A program made the position numbers and the translations under genes. A stretch of DNA of 28,461 bases. Source: Hirudo medicinalis (lineage: Eukaryota > Annelida > Clitellata > Hirudinida > Hirudinidae). Location: the NCBI GenBank assembly GCA_011800805.1, contig MPNW01000433.1:143972-172432 (forward strand). Direction: 5' to 3'. A model generated the notes under the pieces. That model searched no databases. It saw nothing but the letters and a program-made list of their open reading frames with translations, and was not told where the DNA came from. The stretch's first letter is position 1, and each line of letters starts with the position of its first letter. Shown piece by piece: positions 10,401-19,300 of the stretch.

Positions 10401-13400
10401 AATGGCCAAGTGCCTTCTCCAAAAATGGGACACTGGATGACTTAAAACCGGCTGTCAGTGAGAGCCTTGAATGGAAAACGTGGAAAGTTGCTCTTGGGTT
10501 GGTTATTTGATGTTTAATAGACTTAAACTTTGCATTTATTAAAGGGATAATCATGGTTTATGGTAAATTATAAGTTTATTATTATCTTTCATTATGTTTT
10601 CAGGTCATCAGGTGAAGAGAAACTTAGCTTGGTTCTCCCCGAGAAAGCAAGACTTTATACTATTGCTGCTTTTGGAATTAGACCTGGAAAAGGTCTTGTT
10701 GTTGTCGATAAACCAATACAGGTGTATAGCAATATATTAATATTGCCAAAAATTAACTTTCTAAAATCTTATTTTCTTAGTTACTGTAGGTACTTTCTTG
10801 TGCCTATATATTTTCGCTTATTATTATTGTTATTAGCTTTAAATTTTTGTATAGATAAAAATTAAATTTTGAGATTGTTCCTTTTCTACGATTCCTGAGG
10901 TAAGAATTGTAATTTAACATTCTACATATTTCATTTTTCAGTTGTTGTCCTCGTTTAAAGTGCTGTCTTCATTGACTCATCCAAAGTCTGTGATAAGAGG
11001 CGAAGAGTTCGACATGACATTACATTTGTTCAACAACAAGGATACAAAAACTGAAGTAAATTTATAAAAATTTATAAATATTACCTCACAAAATTTAAAA
11101 TGTGGATTTAACGTTTACTCTACGAGCTTATTAAACTGCCACATTTACAGGTTGAAATCAGCTTGACAGAAATATTTGAGGGCAAACCAAAATTTGGGCA
11201 ATTCTTTGTGAGTTTCACTAGCATTTGTTAGGAAATATTTAATTGCGTCGTAACAACTAATTATTTATTAGTTCTTATTTATTAGTTAATTATTTCAGTT
11301 AAATCCCAAAGAAATGAGAAAAGAGCAAGTTCTCATCAAAAATGTAGCACAAAGACTTAAAGATCGAGTCGCTTATGAATTCGAAATCATCTCCAGTGGT
11401 GTTCATCACAAACTCAATTCATCAGTTGAGCTTAAAGTATGCGTGGTTACAGCATTAATTTATTTCAATTATTAATCTACAAATTGAATGATTTTTGCAG
11501 TACCAAGGATATGAAGTTGTGGTATCAGAAAGTTTGGTGCTCGACAATTTCAACGGGTTGCAAGTTCTCGATCTTGACGTTCCAAAGAACATCGCAAACC
11601 CAATCAAAAAATCAGAAAGAGCTCATGTGAAAATCTACGGTAATTGTTAAGCAATATTACAACTATAATTGAACTATTTATACTTGCATGTATTCAATTT
11701 AATAACACAGGTCATCCTTTGGGTCCGGCCATTGAACATGTCTGTCAAAGCAATAAAAAGTCGAGCATTCTGGAGGAAAGAACGAAATTGTGGTTCATCC
11801 TCGCCGTGAATGTGCTCGAACACATCTCCAACAACTCACTCTTTGACTATTCAGTGCATGTCAATGAGAAAAAGTTGCCAGTTAATATTTCTTTCGGAGT
11901 TCAAATGGGCAAAGAGGAATGCATTAAATCTGTCAGAGATTGTAAGTTTTATTTTATTAGTATTATAAAAGGATATTATGTGTTGAATATATTGTAAACC
12001 CACAATTTGTGTTTCAGCTCTTCAATACCTGTTGAATGAAATAAATAGTGACGGTTCATTTTCCTTCTACCCGAGACCACCCGGTTACATTTGGTAAGGC
12101 ATCTTTATGCTTTTAAGACTTTACAGATAAAATCATGACAATTGTTGAACAAAACTTTTATAGGCTCACTTCTTTAATGCTGGACTCAACAGTTTTGCTA
12201 AGAAAAGTGATGTCATGGCATGACGATCACGTTGAAATGGTGAGATGGCTGGCAAAACAACAACGAAGGGATGGATCGTTTGTTGAGGATATCCGTGCCG
12301 TCGTTCTGAGAAGCGAAGTGGTAGGACAATAACGAATTTTTAATTGAAGTTATTGCGAGTTGAAATGTTTGCGAATATATTAAATACAACAAGATAAATA
12401 TTTAAGCAGTTTCCTGAGGAAATAGCAGAATTGGTGGAATCAGTGACCAAGAAATCAGTGGAGTACATTCAAAAAGTCATCTTGAAGGGAAATCTCGATA
12501 AGGATTCTTATTCTCTCAACCTTGCTGCTTATGCTCTGACACTTGCAAGGAGTGATTTTGTCTTTGATGTTCTGAGAAGAAGAGACAAATTGATGGTTCA
12601 CGAAGGTACTTTTGATGTGTCACTAACTCTTTTCATTTAGAAACATATGCCTACATTAGGTTTGATTTTCTTTTAAAAGGTAATGAAAAATATTGGAAAG
12701 TTGAAGAGGACATAAGTGTGGAAGAATCTTCAATATCAATTGAATCCACTTCTTATGCCATCCTGACATCTCTGGCAATGAACGACCTGAACAGCGCAAG
12801 GCCCTTCGTCAACTTCCTTTTGAGAGCAATGAAACCCGGTGGAGTGTTTGTCTCATCACAGGTGACATGTTGCAAAGAATTTATGTTGGTCATTTCAAAT
12901 ATTTACTTAAATATTATAATTTTGACGCAAGCACCTGTCAATTTCAGGATTCCCATGTCGCATTGAAGGCTCTGTCTCAGTACTTCCGTCTCTACAACGA
13001 CTACCATGAACACGAACATGTCAACGTCGATGTCAACGTTACCATGTCGGACAAGAAGCAACTTTCATTGAAAGTCCTCAGTCCGTTCTTTGTTGGAAGC
13101 CTGTATTTTGACATAGGACCTTTTAACAGTTTAACTTATTCTTCATAATAAATGAATAATAATTTTATTGTTAATTTATTAAGCACTCTAACATCAGCCT
13201 CATTTCATCCCTGAGAGTTGAATCGTCAGGAGAGGGTGCGCCTCTTGTGCAGGTTTGATCATTTTTTATTTAATATCAGTTTTATATAATTTTATTATAT
13301 TTCAATAATTCTTCAGAGTATCTTCGAGTTCAACAAGAAAATTCCAAAAGGTTCAGCATCGGTTGACTTGGAAATTACGGTGGACAATAAGGATCGTGAC

Positions 13401-14050
13401 CATCTTGAAGTGGAAGTATGCGCCATGTAAGTTGAAGTGCAACAATCCATTGATGTTTTGACCGTGAATGACAAATTCTAACATTTCTTTTATAATTTAT
13501 TAATTATTTATTAATTAATGATGATTTGTTTCGAAGTGATTAAAAATTTTATAAACTAATAGAAACAAGAAGAAGAAGCCAAGCGGTTTGCTCATCGGTG
13601 AAGTTCCTCTCTTGAGTGGTTACGAACTCAACCTGGAGAGGCATGACAGCGGATCGAACCCACAAGTTCTTAAACAGGGCGATGAAGTTTACCTTGTCTT
13701 CAACGAGGTAATTTAAATGCTCTTATGTTACGAGAGTTAAAATATGGCAAACTTATATTTTATAAATTTATAAATTTCCTACACTTCTTTCCATTTCCAG
13801 GTGAAACCGTGAAGATCCTCATGTGCAAATCTCTTTCTGGAAAGGTTCCACATTGTGTCACGTCTCGTCCCCAGATTCATCAAACTGTACCCATGCACTG
13901 AACCAGGTTTTGTAAAATGTTGCTTCATTCATCATTTTGGTTGACAGTTCTGCATAATGTTTGGTGATTTTAATTTGCATTAATAATTCTGAATTTACAA
14001 TTTCAGCCAGAGCTGTCTATAAACCTTATGCTGGAGATAAAATTGAATAA
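7500..14050 (+). CDS. Alpha-2-macroglobulin/TEP/CD109-family protein without thioester; in-frame TGA near the end
   Basis: Phase-consistent exons: 7500-7570, 7638-7689, 7782-7855, 7941-7992, 8067-8169, 8280-8370, 8447-8746, 8988-9179, 9259-9387, 9450-9716, 9788-9937, 10106-10177, 10243-10291, 10395-10497, 10604-10721, 10942-11055, 11151-11207, 11299-11436, 11501-11639, 11711-11941, 12018-12093, 12164-12320, 12410-12605, 12680-12861, 12948-13091, 13184-13252, 13317-13426, 13563-13707, 13801-13906, 14007-14050. About 1,195 residues lie before the TGA at 13810-13812. Recognisable parts: an MG1-like start; an MG5-type FKPGLTYFG; a bait/MG6 region; MG7 (VIRGEEFDMTLHLFNN); an alpha-helical TED (DGSFSFYPRPPGYIWLTS, LAKQQRRDGSF); CUB strands; and a receptor-binding domain (LLSGYELNLE, DEVYLVFNEV). 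GCGEQ is absent, as are a Cys-rich anaphylatoxin domain and the MG2 TDK..Y.PG motif. Such proteins are secreted or membrane-anchored protease-binding or opsonin factors. The signal-peptide exon was not found; the CUB exon end (13091) is the least certain. Confidence 0.8.
11711..11830 (+). other. Position of the lost thioester in the TEP-like gene
   Basis: This exon aligns with the start of the thioester domain: HPLGPAIEHVC is the usual Gly-x-x-x-x-x-L lead-in, and WFILAVNVLEHI is the helix that follows the thioester. Between them family members have a proline-rich turn and GCGEQ. Here it reads NKKSSILEERTK, with no Cys-Gly-Glu-Gln. The protein cannot form an internal thioester, as in C5 and insect MCR (general family knowledge). 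Confidence 0.75.
13801..14050 (+). pseudogene. Last two TEP-like exons behind an in-frame TGA
   Basis: Reading in phase from the preceding exon gives VKP then TGA (13810-13812). The same frame then stays open through 13906. It splices in phase to 14007 and ends at TAA 14048-14050. The translated remainder (…RFIKLYPCTEPA then RAVYKPYAG) resembles the last strand of the receptor-binding domain, where relatives have a V-x-VYDYY pattern with an upstream Cys. The frame and both splice sites have survived beyond the stop. That suggests a recent nonsense change, a sequencing error or readthrough. The other two frames of the exon do not preserve the family pattern. Confidence 0.6.
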
Positions 14051-14125
14051 GATGAGCATCCCAGCCAAATGATGTCTTTAAAGATTTGGTTAAATTGATT
14101 TAAAACTAAATCGTATTTTTACATC

Positions 14126-14131
14126 AATAAA
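14126..14131 (+). terminator. Poly(A) signal of the TEP-like gene
   Basis: AATAAA lies 76 nt after the final TAA codon and is followed by a GT-rich stretch, as expected for cleavage and polyadenylation. Confidence 0.7.
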
Positions 14132-14159
14132 AGTGTTGCAATGGAAACTGAGGTGGAAA

Positions 14160-15016
14160 ATTAGAATTTTATTTAAAATTCCTTTATCTGGACTGGGAAG
14201 GTAGTTAATTTGATAAACCTGAGTGAACAAATTGTGAGTAATTCAATTTCATTCCAAAAGAACAGACCTACTTTTCAAAGATTCCAAGGACTTGCGCTTG
14301 TGGACAAAATATTAAATAGTTACTTTAAAAACTTAACTTATAACAAGCAAGTTATTTTTGATTAGAGGCAGTTTTTCCTCATAAAATATAAAATAAATTA
14401 AGTATCTCAAAACTAATTAGTTTGAATTGTGACAAAATTTAAAAGTTGGAGAACTTGGTTGGACGACACACACGTGTCTGAAAATGTATGTTACGTTTTC
14501 TGAAGACATTCGTAATTCAAACCCCAATACATCGTATGCGCATACATTTACTACATTTTTATTCTTAATTCCGAAACAATCGTTGGGTATATTTATTGAA
14601 TGTTACTACGAACGTAACAACATAGTAGTTACGCTTCATTTATTATGTTATATCTGCATGTTTTTAATTAATTATTTAACTAATTATTAACATGTTGTTG
14701 ATTTATACTATTATTATTATTATTATTATTATTATTTTATTTTATTGCTAATAAAGTTTTAATATTGCTTTTTATTAATTTATTGCTAATAAAATAATAA
14801 CCGAGTTATTTTTTAATTATTAAAAATAATTAGCTGAAACTGACATAATATAAAGGTTCTTTTTATTGAAAGGCTAATGAATAACTCGTAATAATTAAAA
14901 TTTCCATATTGCAAAATTTCATAATAGATTAATTGAAGCACATTAGAAAAAATATCGTTCAGCATATTTATATTTACTATTACCTCAAAAGGTTTGTGAA
15001 TAATTTTAAAAACAAC
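14160..15016. other. AT-rich spacer with (TTA)n microsatellite
   Basis: No gene is seen between the TEP-like poly(A) site and CWC25. A (TTA)n run occupies about 14707-14738, followed by TTATTGCTAATAAA-type near repeats (about 14742-14792). I looked here for an upstream exon encoding the conserved CWC25 N-terminus (KKSWHP) and found none. The CWC25 reading frame is open upstream to 14933, but that part is Tyr/Asn/Lys-rich and unlike the family. Confidence 0.6.
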
Positions 15017-16075
15017 ATGGAAAAAGAAGTATTACAGAAATTCAAGGACATGAATCATGATGAGAGGGAGAAATTAATGCAGGTGCTTCAAGAGAGAAAG
15101 GATGGAGGTGGTGGTAAAATGGAGTGGATGTACAAGGAGCACAACATCGACAGTGAAGACTATCTTCTTGGTCGTAAGGTCGACAAAACATTCACTGATG
15201 CAAATTTGGAGCTTCCACAAATTTCTTCTGATTCTCCCGGGGCCCTCTTCTCTGAAGTAATCGCAAGACGAGCAAAGTTGGACATGCAGGAGAAAATGAA
15301 AGAGGATCCTCTTTACGTGATCAAACAAAAAGAGATCGAAGCGAGAAGAAGGGTCCTTGAGAACCCTCTAAAGTTGAAAAAGTTGAAGGACATTGTGGAG
15401 AAGGAAAGAAAATATGAAGAACATAAAATGTCAAAAAAGTTGAAAAGGTCAAGAAAAGATTCAAGTTCAAGTGACGAAGAATCAGATGAGCTACTGACAA
15501 AATATTTGGAAATCAAAAATAGCAAAACCGAAGCGAAGAAGCGAAACGAGAATTTAAAAATGGAAAATGAAACAAATAAGAGCGAAGATCGCCGCAGAAC
15601 CTCTCGTGCCAGTGAAAGGAGGAGCAAAGAGGAAGGTGGTGATCGTCCAATGAAAGACAACTTCCGTGATCATTCAAGTGACGAGGATCGTCCCAGAAAG
15701 CAGACCAAGTTCGGACTCGAAATAAAATCAGACCGAGGTTCTTATCAGCACAAACAGGTCGATTACAGGAACATTAGCGTCAAAAAAACCTTTCAAAAAT
15801 TGCCAAAAAGAAGGAAATTAACAGAATCCGAAAAGGAGGAGATGAGAAAGAGGATGATTTCAAACGCAAAAGAGAGGGACCACGACAGACGAGAGAACAT
15901 CAAGCGATGCAAAGATTCTGACGGCAACAAAGAAAACGATGAGCTCCCGGATCATGCATCCTTCTTGGAATCAATGATGACAAACTTGAGTTCAAAGAGC
16001 AGCCTTGAGGACAGAATCAAGAGGAAGAGCCACTCAATACAGAAGTCAAAAGACCACTTCTTTGCCAGGAAATAA
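15017..16075 (+). CDS. CWC25: Pre-mRNA-splicing factor CWC25 homologue, single exon, short N-terminus
   Basis: 352 residues with no intron. Residues 35-59 (MEWMYKEHN...YLLGRKVDK) match the family signature LDWMYQ...EYLLGR.IDK. Residues near 95-120 (MKEDPLYVIKQKE..RRRVLENPLKLKKLK) match its EDPL..I...E...R..L.NP.K.K..K block. A lysine/serine-rich middle follows (SSSSDEES). The C-terminal LTESEKEEMRKRMISNAKER and SSLEDRIKRKSHSIQK match the conserved tail. CWC25 joins the activated spliceosome before the first transesterification. The family N-terminus (KKSWHP...), which in known structures reaches the catalytic centre, is missing: the Met chosen at 15017 starts about 36 residues before WMY, where human CWC25 has roughly 70. 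This could be a 5'-truncated retrocopy kept in frame, or a gene whose first exon is elsewhere. Human CWC25 is about 425 residues. Confidence 0.85.
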   Translation: MEKEVLQKFKDMNHDEREKLMQVLQERKDGGGGKMEWMYKEHNIDSEDYLLGRKVDKTFTDANLELPQISSDSPGALFSEVIARRAKLDMQEKMKEDPLYVIKQKEIEARRRVLENPLKLKKLKDIVEKERKYEEHKMSKKLKRSRKDSSSSDEESDELLTKYLEIKNSKTEAKKRNENLKMENETNKSEDRRRTSRASERRSKEEGGDRPMKDNFRDHSSDEDRPRKQTKFGLEIKSDRGSYQHKQVDYRNISVKKTFQKLPKRRKLTESEKEEMRKRMISNAKERDHDRRENIKRCKDSDGNKENDELPDHASFLESMMTNLSSKSSLEDRIKRKSHSIQKSKDHFFARK

Positions 16076-16114
16076 ATTCTTCAATTTGCTGGGTTCTGAA
16101 TTCGCTCGATTGTG

Positions 16115-16120
16115 AATAAA
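16115..16120 (+). terminator. Poly(A) signal of CWC25
   Basis: AATAAA 40 nt after the CWC25 stop. The chitinase poly(A) signal on the other strand is only about 175 bp away, so the two genes end tail to tail. Confidence 0.65.
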
Positions 16121-16293
16121 GTAGTGATACTATAAACAGTGATTATTTGCTGTAGTTGTTTTGTTGCTCGTAGTTTACTGTGATAACTGACGATGATCAA
16201 TGCATTAGCACAATATTCACTACAATATAACTTTAACATAATACTCTTTCAGTTTAATAACTTTTCAAAGATACAATTTTTAATGTCCAACAT

Positions 16294-16299
16294 TTTATT
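16294..16299 (-). terminator. Poly(A) signal of the chitinase gene
   Basis: TTTATT on the plus strand (AATAAA on the minus) 38 nt beyond the chitinase stop codon. Confidence 0.65.
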
Positions 16300-16336
16300 A
16301 AATCACAAAGTTGATTTTTGAATGAGTGAAGTTTCA

Positions 16337-19300
16337 TTATTGAGACTCACACTCAGTTTTTCTAACATCTGACAAAGCGTAATAGTGATTACAAATGCTG
16401 AGCACATCGTCAAAGAAGAGGTTCGCAGGACATATTGTTTCGTAGGTCACACCGTTGGAACACGTCACAAAGGTGTGACAGTCACTCGGATGTTTGTACA
16501 ATCCATCTGGTTGACTTTGACATTTGAATACTTCTTTTTCTTCTTCTTTTTCTTTTTCTTGGACAGGTTTTGTTGTGATTCCAGGAGCAGATGAAATTGT
16601 TGGTTCAATTATTTTAGGACTGAATTTTGGCTCAGCTACTTTGTTTGTACCTCTGGGCAAATAAAACATTTATATTTAAAATATCTATACTATATAATTT
16701 TAATATATATGTATGTGTAATATTATATATTATATTTTAATATTATATTACAGCTTAATAATACATGTAAATGATTGTTTGTGAAAAAAAATTTAGTGCT
16801 GATTTCAGTACAGCTCCAAATTCCTGATTACGCAGGTTCTTGTGAAATTTTAATGATCACCTGGCGATACAAATTTAAAAATATCATCACTTCTGTTTGT
16901 GTGATAATGCAAAAAACACTGATAACTACAATTTTTGCATTTAAATCAATTTCAAGTACTAACAACATGTTCTCAGCGGCAAAGTAAAATTTTCGTATGT
17001 AATAAATTGTTGTTGTTAGAGTTTTTCTGAGTTTCTTCCAAATTAATTTAAGAGAAATGCTGTAACTTGACACATCTCAGTTGGAAATGCATGCAAACAA
17101 TGAATTATTTTCAATACTCAACTGCTTTGGATCGGTTTCTTCAGGAGAAGGTGTAGAATCAGTTGATTGATCAGGTAACAGTTGATTGGAACCAGCAGCA
17201 ACAGCAGCACGAATGAGAGGGTATGTTCCTTGTCCACATTGTGAACCTTCGAAATCGTCAAAAGAAGTGTCCCAGAAAAACCACCCACCAAAGCCGTTCT
17301 TTTGAATGTAATCCACCTGCGAAGCATATTAATTTTCGAACCTAACTATTGCAGTTAAAGTATAAGTAAGTATTGTAATTAAGGTATTATTAACTATTAT
17401 GATAATAAGATGTTACAATATTCAGAAACAAGTTGAGGGTTATTTTGAAGGAGAATGAAGTCTACAAAGTTCAACAAAAGTTGAAAAAGTGGTTCTATGT
17501 AATTTTGAAAATGATGAAAGTGGTGATTATTCTCAAGAATACTTCAACAATTTCAATGGAGGCGAACCTTTTCAAGTCAAACCTATTCAGTATTCTAAGA
17601 ACTCGCATAGAGTCGAAAGTGATGCATGCAAATTCAAACCTACAGAGTAATGAACGGTAATGCAAAGAAAACTTAATGAATTGAAACAACGAGAACTTAA
17701 TTGTGGCTTGAAGTCTACTTTCAATTATCAACCAAACGAACCTTTATCTTTATGCTCTTCTCATTGTCGTATCCAATCCAGGTATTTCCTTTGACCAAAT
17801 AAGGGACCTTTTGTTCGTCTGACCATCGACTTATTGTCGATTTGTCTTGTAAGAATTTACATATCTGTAATTGCATTTAAATTTATATTACATATCTGTA
17901 ATTGCATTTAAATTTATATTACATATCTGTAATTGCATTTAAATTTATATTACATATCTGTAATTGCATTTAAATTTATATTACATATCTGTAATTGCAT
18001 TTAAATTTAATGTTTAAAGACAACATAATCCGATTTAAATTAAAAACATGAAATGTTTTTCCAAACGTTTGCTGACCTCGTAGTAAGAAAGAATTCCAGC
18101 CTCCCTCGTGTATGTTCCAGCCGCACATGGTCCAGTTACAGAAGCCCCCATTCCATTGGTTTGGGGAGATTTCAAGTTAAAGCACCTCCCATAACCTGGT
18201 ATTCCAATCAGTATCTTGGATCGATCAGCACCTTTAGACACATAATAAGAGGCAGTCCAGTCCTTAAAGTTATTTTTCATTGTACGCCAAATGTTGAATT
18301 GTGTTTTGAAAGAACAAAGTAACCGACCAAACTGAGGTTGTCAGTATTAGAAAATAGGGGAGCGTTGTGTCCTGTCACTGAATCCCAAGCTCCGTGATAG
18401 TCGTACGTCATCAAATTTATGATGTCAAGCTGCCTGGTGAAAAATTTCATGAAATGGTTTGAGACTCATTTTTACAATTTAAACCGAATCTTTTATTATT
18501 GTCAATCCCCAAGTGTAGAAATTATTACATTGGGTTAATCATTCCTCCCCCATGTTGGTCACTCAAACTTCTTATATTTTAGTTATAAACTATAAAACGA
18601 ACATGCATAAGGATGAAACAAGCATGAAATATCTTTAAACTTATCAGTGGCTTCTATTTGAAAGTTGATTGAAGTTCAATGATGTCCAAGCAACTTACTT
18701 GCTCATTTCATCAATTTCATAAGCAGCTTCAATTGTATCTTTCCCTGCAGCAACAGCTGCGGCGAGCATCAATTTCTGTTGATTGCTGGATAAACGTTCC
18801 TTGTCAAATGCCTTTCGCAATTCCTTTCAAAAATTTAATTTAGACCAATTATTTGTGACCAAAGTTATAAATAATAATCGGCTTAAAAATAAAGTGATGA
18901 CAACCTTAAGGAGGAGAGTGAACAGTTGTTTGTCTTGGGGAGGGCTTCCTCTGCTGCCCGGATATTCAAAGTCGAGGTCCAAACCATCGAACTTGTGCTT
19001 CCTCAGAAATGTGATGGAGGTGCTGATGAAGTGATTCCTGTTATTTTTAGTTGAAAGCATTTTGTTCATCTCTGAAGTCCCAGCGTTCCAACCACCAACA
19101 GAGAGGAATGTTTTCAATTTTGGATTCTTTTGCTTGAGATAGTTGAATTGTTCGTATCTTAAAATAACAGTATTTTTAGCAATTGGTTTATGATTTATCT
19201 TAAATTCATGTTTTTGTCGTTCAGTTTATGATTTGTGATGTGGATTATTTGTTGTGCTCAGAAAGTTCAATTTGCCTCTCTCGTTGTGTTGTCTATAAGA

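Noticed and set aside
14484..14690. 68-codon plus-strand ORF upstream of CWC25 as its missing first exon
   Set aside because: It lacks the KKSWHP signature and any family resemblance; the composition is that of AT-rich spacer.
15313..15660. 115-codon minus-strand ORF
   Set aside because: Shadow of the CWC25 coding exon; the plus-strand frame has clear homology.
17859..18010. CRISPR-like array
   Set aside because: The 31-bp units are directly contiguous with no spacers; it is a plain minisatellite in a eukaryotic intron.
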